Source: Burkholderiales bacterium RIFCSPHIGHO2_12_FULL_61_11
GTDB lineage: Bacteria > Pseudomonadota > Gammaproteobacteria > Burkholderiales > Burkholderiaceae_C
Reading direction: 5' to 3'
Length of the DNA: 12,451 nt
NCBI GenBank assembly: GCA_001770785.1
Contig: MERZ01000394.1
Location: 1 to 12,451 of the forward strand
Shown: positions 6,194 to 12,451 of the stretch, in pieces
How the letters are laid out: each line of letters opens with the position of its first letter
Numbering within the stretch: the stretch's first letter is position 1
Position numbers and translations under genes: made by a program
Notes under the pieces: generated by a model
Database searches by the model: none
Seen by the model: the letters and a program-made list of their open reading frames with translations, nothing else
What the model was told of the DNA's origin: nothing

Positions 6194-6868
6194 ATGACGA
6201 AACCGCTAGGCCGTATAAAAGCAGAGACCTTGAGGGCGCAGGTCGAGAACCATCTGCGCCAAGCCATTGTGAGCGGCCAATTGAAGGCGGGAGAAAAACT
6301 TGTCGAACGCCAGTTGTGCGAGATGATGGGGGTTAGTCGCCCCTCATTGCGCGAGGCACTTCGAAAATTAGAGGCTGAAAAGCTCATTGTCAACGTGCCT
6401 CACCGTGGGCCTGAGGTTGCTTCAATCACTCTTGATGAGGCGCGGGATCTTTATGCGCTTCGACGTTTGCTCGAAAGCTACGCCGCTCATGAATTCACTC
6501 GGTTAGCCAGTGCTGAAGAAATGAAAAGCTTGGCCAAAACGGTTAAGCATTTGCGTGAGGCGGGCCAAAAAAATTCACGGGAAGGTGTGCTCAAAGCCAA
6601 GGCTGAGTTCTACGGCATTCTTCTGGGCGGCTGCGGCAACTTGCTTGTGAGTGAAATCTTGGGGGGCTTGTTATCCAGGGTTAGCCTGTTGCGCTCTACA
6701 TCGCTGATGTTGCCGGATCGGCTGCCAAGAAGTCTCGAAGAAATTGACTCTTTGCTTGAGTGCATACAAAACAGAGATGCCAAAGGTGCGCAAAAGATAG
6801 CCCATAAACATGTCCTCAACGCTGAGATAGCGGCACTTGGCGTCTTTGAGCAACAAATGTCTAGTTGA
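6194..6868 (+). CDS. GntR-family transcriptional regulator (FadR/FCD subfamily)
   Basis: A DNA-binding regulator of 224 residues, the usual FCD-regulator length. The winged helix-turn-helix spans about 8-75, with LRQAIVSGQLKAGEKLVERQ, SRPSLREALRKLEAEKL and a beta-wing at VNVPHRGPEVA. The all-helical FCD effector domain (about 80-215) contains DLYALRRLLES, and histidines near the end (IAHKHV) may help bind a metal or carboxylate ligand. It appears intact, although both neighbours are truncated. Operators lie directly upstream. Its former targets were probably the Tat-signal gene to the left and the carboxymuconolactone-decarboxylase-like gene 32 nt downstream. The effector is probably a small organic acid of that pathway; this is inference. 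Confidence 0.93.
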   Translation: MTKPLGRIKAETLRAQVENHLRQAIVSGQLKAGEKLVERQLCEMMGVSRPSLREALRKLEAEKLIVNVPHRGPEVASITLDEARDLYALRRLLESYAAHEFTRLASAEEMKSLAKTVKHLREAGQKNSREGVLKAKAEFYGILLGGCGNLLVSEILGGLLSRVSLLRSTSLMLPDRLPRSLEEIDSLLECIQNRDAKGAQKIAHKHVLNAEIAALGVFEQQMSS

Positions 6869-6900
6869 AAAATCCAACCGACCAATATCAGAGAAACAAC

Positions 6901-7086
6901 ATGAATCGTGAAGCATTTGAAAAGGGCCGGAAGACACGACGCGAAGTTCTTGGGGCGCCATACGACGACGGATCAATCAAATACTCAGATGACTTCAATA
7001 TGCCGATGCAGGACCTCGTGACTGAGTGCTGCTGGAAGGGGGCAGATCACCCTGCGATTTTGGAGTTCTTTCGGGACAATAAATGA
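6901..7086 (+). pseudogene. Truncated carboxymuconolactone-decarboxylase-like protein
   Basis: The first about 45 residues (MNREAFEKGRKTRREVLGAP ... FNMPMQDLVTECCW) clearly match the intact CMD-family protein at 9843-10235 in this window (FNLPMQELVTEYCW). After CCW the likeness ends. The sequence reads KGADHPAILEFFRDNK and stops, about 61 residues instead of about 130, so the catalytic half is missing. The tail may be the end of another, unrecognised protein, making a chimera by deletion. An alternative TTG start at 6865 overlaps the gntR stop as TTGA, which suggests the original gene was coupled to gntR. Confidence 0.75.
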
Positions 7087-7265
7087 CCTTTGACGTGAGC
7101 AGACTCGACAGCTCCTTGCAGTCGGCTTTGCCAGTACCTGAAGTCTTGGCAGATGCAAATAGCTGTCGTGCGCACATTGAACTTGAATTCTGGAGCCTGA
7201 CTCTCAGGGCAGGCACAAATCAAATTCGCAAACCTTATGGCAGGGTCAGCCAAACGGGCCTGTGA
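7083..7265 (+). CDS. Small ORF overlapping the CMD stub, unknown function
   Basis: A 60-codon ORF starts at ATG 7083, overlapping the preceding stop as ATGA. It begins MTFDVSRLDSSLQSALPVPE and continues ADANSCRAHIELEFW. The start has some feel of an alpha/beta-hydrolase (lipase-type) N-terminus, but I cannot support that. The overlap suggests a genuine operon start, while the short length suggests truncation. Probably another fragment. Confidence 0.35.
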   Translation: MTFDVSRLDSSLQSALPVPEVLADANSCRAHIELEFWSLTLRAGTNQIRKPYGRVSQTGL

Positions 7266-7555
7266 TTTTTTTGAGAGCATCGGAAGTCATCTGGGGTAAG
7301 GTCTTCGATCCACTTCCGCCTGTTGGATATCAGTCTTTGGGAGCGTTGCGTAGGCAGTGTCCTGGTTTTTCCATCGAGGCAGATGATTTAACCTTGGCTC
7401 AGTCATTACCCTTCATTGAGCGACTTTTGGAGAGCATCCGATTGATAATCAATCGGCAAGTTTCCGATCAGGTTTACAACTGGAGTGACTTAGGACACAT
7501 AAAGGGGACTTACCTATGCCATGCGTTACGCAACTGTCAAAAGGCAACGCATTGA
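7262..7555 (+). CDS. Hypothetical ORF, overlapping start and stop with neighbours
   Basis: A 97-codon ORF starts with GTG at 7262, overlapping the upstream TGA as GTGA, and ends at 7555 inside the MBL-like stub. Its middle (LGALRRQCPGFSIEADDLTL, then SLPFIERLLESIRLIIN) looks protein-like, but no family is recognised and no good ribosome site is seen. It may be part of a frameshifted gene shared with the preceding ORF, or chance. Confidence 0.25.
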   Translation: MIFLRASEVIWGKVFDPLPPVGYQSLGALRRQCPGFSIEADDLTLAQSLPFIERLLESIRLIINRQVSDQVYNWSDLGHIKGTYLCHALRNCQKATH

Positions 7556-7799
7556 AAATTTCATTGCCCATGACTTGCATGACGAAGCGATCAACATGGA
7601 CTACTACGTCTGGTTCCTGCGCTCAGGCGAAGAAACAATTCTTGTGGACACTGGCTTTAGCGCGGAGGCGGCCCGTCAACGAAAGCGTACATACCTTCGA
7701 TGCCCCATCGAATCACTTCAGTCATCATCGATGCACAGGGGCGGCGTGTCTGAATCTTTGACAGATCGGCCCTTCGAAGCGTTGTTCGAAACAGCTTAG
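7521..7799 (+). pseudogene. N-terminal stub of an MBL-fold lactonase-like hydrolase
   Basis: From ATG 7521, about 68 codons resemble the start of N-acyl-homoserine-lactonase-like metallo-beta-lactamase-fold hydrolases: DYYVWFLRSGEETILVDTGF, then SAEAARQRKRTYLRCPIESL. Likeness ends near 7722 and the frame runs on to TAG at 7797-7799. The metal-binding HxHxDH motif, which normally follows soon after, is absent, so it cannot be an active enzyme. AAAGGGG at 7501-7507 may be its ribosome site, with rather long spacing (another ATG at 7516 is out of frame). It could belong with the CMD stub as part of one lost catabolic operon. Confidence 0.65.
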
Positions 7800-7801
7800 T
7801 T

Positions 7802-8080
7802 AGCTTAGGCATCAAATACGTCAAGGCCGGTGTGATGTTGCTGGACTTACGGAGCGATACCGTGCAGCAGGGAGAACTGAACCTGGAAGAGGATGATGCG
7901 CCGGATCGAGGGCGATTGATGTCAATACTTGACGGGCTGAATCTGCGCTATGGCCGGGGCACGGTGCTCATGGCAAATGCCGGGCTTGCTGGAGACAAAA
8001 GGGCTTGGACCATGAAGCAGGAGCGCCGGACGCCGGGGTACACGACGTGCTGGAACGAAATACCTGTGGCGCGGGCATAA
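7802..8080 (+). pseudogene. umuC: C-terminal remnant of a UmuC/RulB-type DNA polymerase V subunit
   Basis: UmuC is the Y-family catalytic subunit of error-prone polymerase V. About 92 codons match only the C-terminal domain: YVKAGVMLLDL, EDDAPDRGRLMSILDGLNLR, GRGTVLMANAGLAGDK and the terminal block WTMKQERRTPGYTTCW, then stop TAA at 8078-8080. A full protein has about 420 residues, so the polymerase core, little-finger domain and beta-clamp region are missing. No umuD or rulA is present. The frame is open a little upstream but loses likeness before 7802. UmuC/RulB genes are frequent on plasmids and conjugative elements, so this scrap suggests the region passed through such an element. Confidence 0.85.
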
Positions 8081-8099
8081 AGGGGCTCCGCCCATTACG

Positions 8100-8300
8100 T
8101 CATCCGATTTCAACTCCGCTAATCTCCCCATCGTCCTCAATCTCATAAAGTTGCACGCCATGGGGAGGGGCGAACCTGCTTGCTTTGACGTGGATCGCTC
8201 GCAATTTCACCTCGCGCACGCCGCCAATTTGCAGCCCAAGCGCATTGGCTACGTCCGCGCGGTCGTTGTACGTTGGCACGACTACCGTGGCCGCAGGGTC
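8100..8300 (-). pseudogene. C-terminal fragment of an unrecognised protein
   Basis: On the minus strand an open frame with no usable start encodes about 65 residues: VVVPTYNDRADVANALGLQI, then GGVREVKLRAIHVKASRF, PHGVQLYEIEDDGEISGVEI and TGA at 8102-8100. The amino acid balance and acidic tail look like a genuine protein end. It faces the UmuC tail (20 nt gap, convergent) and may be its former neighbour on a mobile element. At its left end in reading order (about 8285-8300) it is spliced out of frame to the SDR gene. Family unknown. Confidence 0.45.
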
Positions 8301-8479
8301 ACCGGCCCGCCCAAGGCCTGCACCGCGTCAAGCGCGTCCTGCGCCTGGGCAGGATCCTCCAGGCCATGGAGCATCACCCTGCAGCCCTGGCCCGCCAGCG
8401 CCAGAGCGATGGCATGGCCGATGCCCGCCGCCGAACCGGTGACGAGTGCGACCCGGCCGCTAAGGTCGGTCGGCTTCAT
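8282..8479 (-). pseudogene. Truncated short-chain dehydrogenase/reductase (SDR)
   Basis: An NAD(P)-dependent oxidoreductase N-terminus. ATG at 8479 overlaps the MmgE/PrpD stop as ATGA, indicating coupled translation. Residues 7-22 hold the Rossmann start GRVALVTGSAAGIGHA with the TGxxxGIG motif. After ALGGPVT the frame runs a few codons and stops at 8282. Only about 62 of some 250 residues remain; the catalytic YxxxK is lost. A TTG at 8485 is a weaker start. The breakpoint to foreign DNA is near 8285-8300. It was the last visible gene of the right-hand operon and may have been followed by others. Confidence 0.8.
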
Positions 8480-9846
8480 GCGCAAGGCACCAATCGCAGC
8501 ACGGCGGCAAGCGGGGCGGGCGACGCCAGCGCCTCGAAGCCGTGAACCATTGCCAAGCTGTCCTCGACCTGGGCAGGGCTGAGCCCAGCTGTCGGCGCGA
8601 GGTGGCGGTATTTGGCGTCAAGGTCGGCCCAGTCGATGCCGCAGGCGCTGGCCCCGCGGGGGGCCTTGCAGGTCGCCCGTACGGTTGAACCATTGCTCAG
8701 CTCGATGGTGACGGTACCGCCGTGGCGATGCGGGAAGCGATCAGGCAGCGGTGGCGGATTGGGGTCGAACACCACCCGTGCAATAAGGCTGGCGATTCGC
8801 GGATCCTGCATCTTGTGCGGACTGAAGTGTTCCCATTCAAAGCGGCGATCGACCACCGCCGAGGCCACGAAATACGGCACGCTGTGCGCGGCGCCAATCA
8901 GGTCATGCGGCTGCACAGCCTGTTGCGCCCAGGTCTTGAGTTGCGGTGCGGTGATGACGATCCGCCGCACCGCTTCGGGTTGGACGTTGCCTTCGACGGC
9001 CGCCGTGATCGCCGCCTCCGCGATGGCGTGAAACGGGTGGGCGCCCGGCATCAGCTTGATGGCCATGTCGGTGACGATGTCCCAGGATTCGCCCAAACCG
9101 CAGATGACTTCATCGATCGCCTGGCCGTTGAAGGCGGCAAAAAATCCGCGAGGCGCTTCCATCACTGCTGCCTCGGCCTGGAAGCCGGCTCGCGCCGCAA
9201 GCGCCGCCTGCACACCCAGCATGGCAGCTGTGCCAGCGTTGTACTCGCGGGCACAGCTGGTGTCGGCCGCGATCGCCATACCCCCTGCCGAGGTGGCGCC
9301 GATGGCAATGGCCTGCGTCATGTGGGCGCCGTCCAGTCTCATGAGTCGCCCGGCTGTCACTGCGCCGGCAAAAACAGTGGCAACCGAGCCGTGGAAGCCA
9401 CGCTGCATGCGCCCGGGGGTGAGCGCCTCGTCAATGCGGCCAGCCACCTCATAGCCCAGAACCATGGCGGCCAGAATGTCGCGCCCTCCTGCCTGCAGCG
9501 ATTGGCCCACGGCCAATCCGGTGGCGGTGGCGATAGTACCGATGTGGGCGATGCTGCGCATGTCGCTGTCGTCACAGGCCGCAGCGTCGCTGGCCATGGC
9601 ATTGACTCGCGCAGCGCGGTCGACAGGCAGGAGCGTGCTGTCGAACCAGACGCTGGCCGCAGGCTGGCCCCCGGCGCCCTTCTCAAGGTTGCGGACGATA
9701 CGCGCGGACTCAAGACCGTAACCTGCCGACGCGCTGGCCAATGTACTGGCCAGACTCATCTTTGCACGCTCCAGGGCCAGCGCGGGCAAGTCCTGGGCCG
9801 CAAACCCGGCGGCAAAGTCGCCCAAGGTCTGGGCGAGTGTGGTCAC
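8476..9846 (-). CDS. MmgE/PrpD-family protein
   Basis: 456 residues, the normal family length. The family includes 2-methylcitrate dehydratase, cis-aconitate decarboxylase and iminodisuccinate epimerase, all acting on di- or tricarboxylic acids; the exact reaction here cannot be set. The all-helical domain carries the conserved acidic block CDDSDMRSIAHIG (91-103) with His101. The family lysine region is IKLMPGAHPFHAIAEA (263-278). A C-terminal lid domain follows from about 285 (RRIVITAP, MQDPRIASLIARVVFDPNP, GGTVTIELSNG). The start is GTG at 9846, forming GTGA with the stop of the upstream CMD gene. The end overlaps the SDR start as ATGA. So three genes are translationally coupled, which supports a shared pathway. 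Confidence 0.9.
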   Translation of the reverse strand: MTTLAQTLGDFAAGFAAQDLPALALERAKMSLASTLASASAGYGLESARIVRNLEKGAGGQPAASVWFDSTLLPVDRAARVNAMASDAAACDDSDMRSIAHIGTIATATGLAVGQSLQAGGRDILAAMVLGYEVAGRIDEALTPGRMQRGFHGSVATVFAGAVTAGRLMRLDGAHMTQAIAIGATSAGGMAIAADTSCAREYNAGTAAMLGVQAALAARAGFQAEAAVMEAPRGFFAAFNGQAIDEVICGLGESWDIVTDMAIKLMPGAHPFHAIAEAAITAAVEGNVQPEAVRRIVITAPQLKTWAQQAVQPHDLIGAAHSVPYFVASAVVDRRFEWEHFSPHKMQDPRIASLIARVVFDPNPPPLPDRFPHRHGGTVTIELSNGSTVRATCKAPRGASACGIDWADLDAKYRHLAPTAGLSPAQVEDSLAMVHGFEALASPAPLAAVLRLVPCA

Positions 9847-10235
9847 TTCTTGGCTTGGGCGTCGAGGCTATCGAACACCTCACGCGCGATCCGGAAGGAA
9901 TCAATGGCCGCCGGAACGCCCGCATAGATAGCGACCTGCAAGAACACCTCCCGAATCTCTTCCTTCGTCACGCCGTTGCGCAATGCGCCTGCGATGTGCA
10001 GTTTGAGTTCGTGCGGGCGGTTAAGCACGCTAATCATGGCCAAGTTCAGCATGCTGCGCGACTTGTGGGGCAACTCCTCCCGGCCCCAGACAGCGCCCCA
10101 GCAGTATTCGGTCACGAGTTCCTGCATCGGCAGATTGAAGCTGTCGGCACTGGCCAGGGACTTGTCGACGTACTCGGCGCCGACGACGGCGCGGCGGATC
10201 TTCAGTCCTTTTTTGAACATTTCGCTTTGACTCAT
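9843..10235 (-). CDS. Carboxymuconolactone-decarboxylase (CMD) family protein
   Basis: 130 residues, typical for PcaC-like CMD proteins. The conserved region NLAMISVLNRPHELKLHIAG, GVTKEEIREVFLQVAIYAGV and a C-terminal SFRIAREVF helix fit the family, which includes 4-carboxymuconolactone decarboxylase of the protocatechuate branch and many proteins of unknown activity. No other beta-ketoadipate genes are nearby, so true PcaC activity is not supported by context. ATG at 10235 has AAAGGAA upstream. It lies 40 nt after the dehydrogenase gene and overlaps the MmgE/PrpD start by 4 nt. A truncated relative lies at 6901. Confidence 0.9.
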   Translation of the reverse strand: MSQSEMFKKGLKIRRAVVGAEYVDKSLASADSFNLPMQELVTEYCWGAVWGREELPHKSRSMLNLAMISVLNRPHELKLHIAGALRNGVTKEEIREVFLQVAIYAGVPAAIDSFRIAREVFDSLDAQAKK

Positions 10236-10275
10236 GGTGTATTCCTTTGTAAAAAATCGAAAAAATCAAGAGAGG

Positions 10276-11169
10276 TCAGCCACGAACCTCGACACCCGCC
10301 CAGGCCTCGCAGACGCGCACGACGTCGACGAAGTCGGCATCTTTGCCTATGAAGGATGTGGTGATGGACAGCATGTCGCGCACCGCCGACCCCACGATCA
10401 TGGGCACGCCGATGTGCTCAGCTTCGTCCACGCACAGGCGTACATCCTTGTACGCCAACGCAGCGGAAAAGCCCACATCGAAGGTTCGGGTCAGAACGCA
10501 GCGTGGAAACTTGTCGGCCGAGGCAGTGTTGCGTCCCGAGCCGTTGTTAATCACGTCCAGCATGACCTTGGGGTCCAAGCCGGCCTTCACACCCATGACC
10601 ACCGCCTCCGAGGTGATAGCAACAGCCGCTGCAGACATGACGTTGTTGGCTAGTTTCATTGTCTGGGCTTGGCCGGCCTTTTCCCCGAGGAAGAAGACCT
10701 TGCCAAACTTACCCAGAAGCGGCGCGAGTGCATCGTAGTTCGCGCGCGGGCAGGAAACCATCACGGCCAATGTACCTTTGACAGCGCCGGTGACGCCGCC
10801 GCTGACGGGCGAGTCAACATAGGTGATGTTTTTGGCGGCCAGCCCCTCAGCCACGACCTTGGCGGCTCGCGGGCCGATGGTGGAAAGGTCCACCACCTCA
10901 CGGACTTTAGTGCCGTCACGAATGCCGTTGACTCCCAAACAAACCGCCTCGACGATCTCGGGGGTGGGCAGGCTCAGAAAGATTACCTCTACTTCCTGAG
11001 CGACCTGCGCCGGCGTGGCGACGCGCTTTGCACCCTGGGCCGTCATCAGGGCCGCAGCGACGTCGTTGTTGTCGCACACCACAAGGGCGTGCCCAGCCTT
11101 GATCAAGTGGGTGGCCAGTGGGGCCCCCATATTGCCTAGGCCAATGAATCCGAAAGTTTGTTGAGCCAT
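10276..11169 (-). CDS. NAD(P)-dependent 3-hydroxyisobutyrate-dehydrogenase-family oxidoreductase
   Basis: 297 residues, standard for the beta-hydroxyacid dehydrogenase family (3-hydroxyisobutyrate dehydrogenase, tartronate semialdehyde reductase, 2-hydroxymethylglutarate dehydrogenase). The N-terminal Rossmann domain shows FIGLGNMGAPLA (8-19). The substrate-binding signature DSPVSGGVTGA is at 119-129. The catalytic lysine is Lys172 in GQAQTMKLANN, and the second conserved lysine is in AYKDVRL (Lys241). All key residues are present, so it should be active on a small hydroxy acid. GGAG lies about ten nt before the ATG. It sits between the Bug receptor and CMD genes in a tight minus-strand operon. 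Confidence 0.93.
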   Translation of the reverse strand: MAQQTFGFIGLGNMGAPLATHLIKAGHALVVCDNNDVAAALMTAQGAKRVATPAQVAQEVEVIFLSLPTPEIVEAVCLGVNGIRDGTKVREVVDLSTIGPRAAKVVAEGLAAKNITYVDSPVSGGVTGAVKGTLAVMVSCPRANYDALAPLLGKFGKVFFLGEKAGQAQTMKLANNVMSAAAVAITSEAVVMGVKAGLDPKVMLDVINNGSGRNTASADKFPRCVLTRTFDVGFSAALAYKDVRLCVDEAEHIGVPMIVGSAVRDMLSITTSFIGKDADFVDVVRVCEAWAGVEVRG

Positions 11170-11209
11170 TTGTGTTTATCTCCGTGGTAAGTTTTTTGGG
11201 GTCTGGCGT

Positions 11210-12199
11210 TCAGTTCGCTGGCTGCATGCCAATCGACTTTATGAGGGTGCCGACGCGCACGGTATCCTGCTCCAGTAGGCGGCGAAAGGCCTCTGGGCCG
11301 CGGTCGACGCCGTCGGGAATCTGCGAGGCGAATTGCTTTTCCACGCGATCGCGGTACTCCGGGCTGTCCATCACCTGCGAGACCGCGGCTGCCAGACGAT
11401 CAAGTGCGGCGCGCGGCGTGCCCTTGGGCGCAACCAGCCCGTTCCAGATGCGCAGGTCGAACTGGGGAAGGCCGCCTTCAGCGAAAGTGGGCACGTCGGG
11501 CATCTGCGGCAAGCGCTGCGCAGAAGACACGGCGATGGCACGTGCACGTTTGCCAGCATGTAGCGGCATGAGGGTGACTGTCTGGTCGATGATGCCGTCG
11601 ATAGTGCCGGCCATCACGTCGACCAAAGCGGGGCCGGTGCCGCGGTATTGGAGCAGCATGCCATTGACCTTAGCTTGGTTCAGAAACAGGGCCTGGGACA
11701 GGTGTGCGGTGGTACCGGGGCCGCCGGAGCCCAAGTTAATCTTGCCCGGATTGCTACGCATGCTTGAAAGCAGGCTGGGCAAGTCCTTGATGCCGCTGGC
11801 GTTGCTCACCGCTAGCACCATAGGCACAGTGGCCACCGAAGTAACGGGTGCCAAGTCGGCAAGGGGGTCGAAGCCTGCCTTGGGATACATGTGTGGAATG
11901 ATCAGCAGCGACATGTTGCTGAAGTTCAGCGTGTGGCCGTCGGGCTCGGCCTTGATCAGGCGCTGAAAGCCCACCAGGCCGCCCGCGCCCGTTATGTTTT
12001 CAACCACGACTGGCTGCTTGAGGATGGGCGCTATGCCCTGCGCTATCAGGCGGGCAAGCGCATCTAGCGTACCGCCAGGGGCCACCCCGACGATGATCGT
12101 GACCTGCTTCGTTGGAAAACTTCCCTGTGCGCCCCCCTGTGCCGCCGATAGCCCCGAAGCCAGCGCCACTGTCAGCGCGAGGATGATTCTTCGAACCAT
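11210..12199 (-). CDS. Bug-family tripartite tricarboxylate transporter receptor (TctC-like)
   Basis: A periplasmic carboxylate receptor of 329 residues. The start at 12199 is chosen because AAGGAG lies seven nt upstream and a signal peptide follows at once (MVRRIILALTVALASGLSAA); the longer frame to 12328 lacks these. Family marks are FPTKQVTIIVGVAPGGTLDA, VVVENITGAGGLVGF, PDGHTL, NLGSGGPGTTAHL and VPTFAEGGLPQFD. No TctA or TctB permease gene is present, which is normal for the many orphan Bug proteins of Burkholderiales. It is first in the operon and 40 nt from the dehydrogenase gene, so it probably binds the operon's substrate or signals its presence. Confidence 0.93.
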   Translation of the reverse strand: MVRRIILALTVALASGLSAAQGGAQGSFPTKQVTIIVGVAPGGTLDALARLIAQGIAPILKQPVVVENITGAGGLVGFQRLIKAEPDGHTLNFSNMSLLIIPHMYPKAGFDPLADLAPVTSVATVPMVLAVSNASGIKDLPSLLSSMRSNPGKINLGSGGPGTTAHLSQALFLNQAKVNGMLLQYRGTGPALVDVMAGTIDGIIDQTVTLMPLHAGKRARAIAVSSAQRLPQMPDVPTFAEGGLPQFDLRIWNGLVAPKGTPRAALDRLAAAVSQVMDSPEYRDRVEKQFASQIPDGVDRGPEAFRRLLEQDTVRVGTLIKSIGMQPAN

Positions 12200-12395
12200 G
12201 ATAGTCTCCTTGTGTGTTTTTGTCTTCGGATTCATCCTAGCGCCGCAAGGGTCTGCGAGGCTGCAACATTTCCGTATACCAGACCTCTGATTCCCGCATA
12301 ATGGTTCTCGAGGAGACCCACCAAGCAAAGGCCATCCGGCCGGTTACGCGCGCCGCCACCAGAGGCGCGGCAGTGACAGTACAACCCCGAACAGC
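12200..12395. promoter_or_regulatory. Divergent promoter region between the Bug operon and lysR
   Basis: 196 nt separate the two divergent starts, typical of a LysR-controlled region. A candidate binding dyad is TCTC-GAG-GAGA (12306-12316), extended by GG/CC at 12303-12304 and 12318-12319; it is not a textbook T-N11-A box. On the minus strand TAGGAT (12239-12234) could be a -10 for the Bug operon, but no good -35 is seen, which would suit an activator-dependent promoter. These are weak, separate hints. Confidence 0.4.
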
Positions 12396-12451
12396 ATGGA
12401 ATTCGACCAACTCAAGGCCTTTCTTACTGTTGCAGAGACCGGCACCTTCTC
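12396..12451 (+). CDS. LysR-family transcriptional regulator (N-terminal start only)
   Basis: ATG at 12396 opens MEFDQLKAFLTVAETGTFS, the classic first helices of the LysR winged helix-turn-helix. The gene runs off the right edge. It is divergent from the Bug receptor operon, so it most likely controls that operon in response to its substrate. No strong ribosome site is visible before the ATG. Confidence 0.85.
   Translation, partial: MEFDQLKAFLTVAETGTF

Noticed and set aside
7922..8161. Minus-strand ORF over the UmuC tail.
   Set aside because: It is antisense to a clear UmuC C-terminal match and only a shadow; the real minus-strand frame here is the one at 8100-8300.
8722..9927. A 401-codon plus-strand open frame.
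   Set aside because: It is antisense to the clearly coding MmgE/PrpD gene, has the His/Arg/Gly-rich composition of a GC-rich shadow frame and matches no family.
12200..12328. Upstream extension of the Bug receptor by 43 residues.
   Set aside because: It would place a non-signal, Cys- and Arg-rich segment before the signal peptide, and the good ribosome site is directly before 12199.
1..12451. CRISPR arrays, tRNA or rRNA genes, toxin-antitoxin or other defence genes.
   Set aside because: No regularly spaced repeats, cloverleaf-like sequences or defence-protein motifs were seen by eye; a computational scan was not possible.

Overview
The window looks like chromosomal or large-replicon DNA of a betaproteobacterium, most likely Burkholderiales (Comamonadaceae, Burkholderiaceae or Alcaligenaceae type). 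The reasons are the TRAP and Bug (TctC) carboxylate-uptake genes, the MmgE/PrpD, carboxymuconolactone-decarboxylase-like and hydroxyisobutyrate-dehydrogenase-like catabolic genes, and the GntR and LysR regulators. The assignment rests on gene content only.

Left part (1-3950): a gene tail and a decayed ORF (1-256) lead to an intact minus-strand TRAP transporter unit. It has a periplasmic DctP-type binding protein (3859-2798) and a single-polypeptide DctQ-DctM permease (2624-546). Its control region is unusually clear: a near-consensus sigma70 promoter (TTGACA-17-TATACT) with a LacI-type 12-bp palindrome over the predicted start site, and an exact 11-bp tandem duplication carrying the -35 element.

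Middle part (3950-8480): a gene graveyard. In order it holds a scrambled DDE transposase scrap, the N-terminus of an uncharacterised conserved family, the C-terminal end of an IS3-family transposase, and an internally deleted IS21-family element (istA tail, truncated istB with a defective Walker A, terminal repeats). These are followed by a truncated Tat-signal gene, an intact FadR/FCD-type GntR regulator, a carboxymuconolactone-decarboxylase stub, two small overlapping ORFs, an MBL-fold lactonase stub, a UmuC C-terminal remnant, an unrecognised C-terminal fragment and a truncated SDR gene. The regulator retains convincing operators shared with the truncated Tat gene. Nearly every boundary here joins an N-terminal or C-terminal fragment to unrelated DNA.

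Right part (8282-12451): a GC-rich minus-strand catabolic operon reads tctC/Bug receptor, 3-hydroxyisobutyrate-dehydrogenase-like enzyme, carboxymuconolactone-decarboxylase-like protein, MmgE/PrpD-family protein, then SDR. Junctions of 4 nt (GTGA and ATGA) couple the last three. The SDR at the end is cut off by the graveyard. A LysR regulator begins divergently at the right edge. Together these genes suggest uptake and breakdown of an unidentified organic acid. No CRISPR array, tRNA or rRNA was seen, and no clear new defence system; the notable items are the regulatory architectures, the chain of gene fragments and an operon of uncertain substrate.
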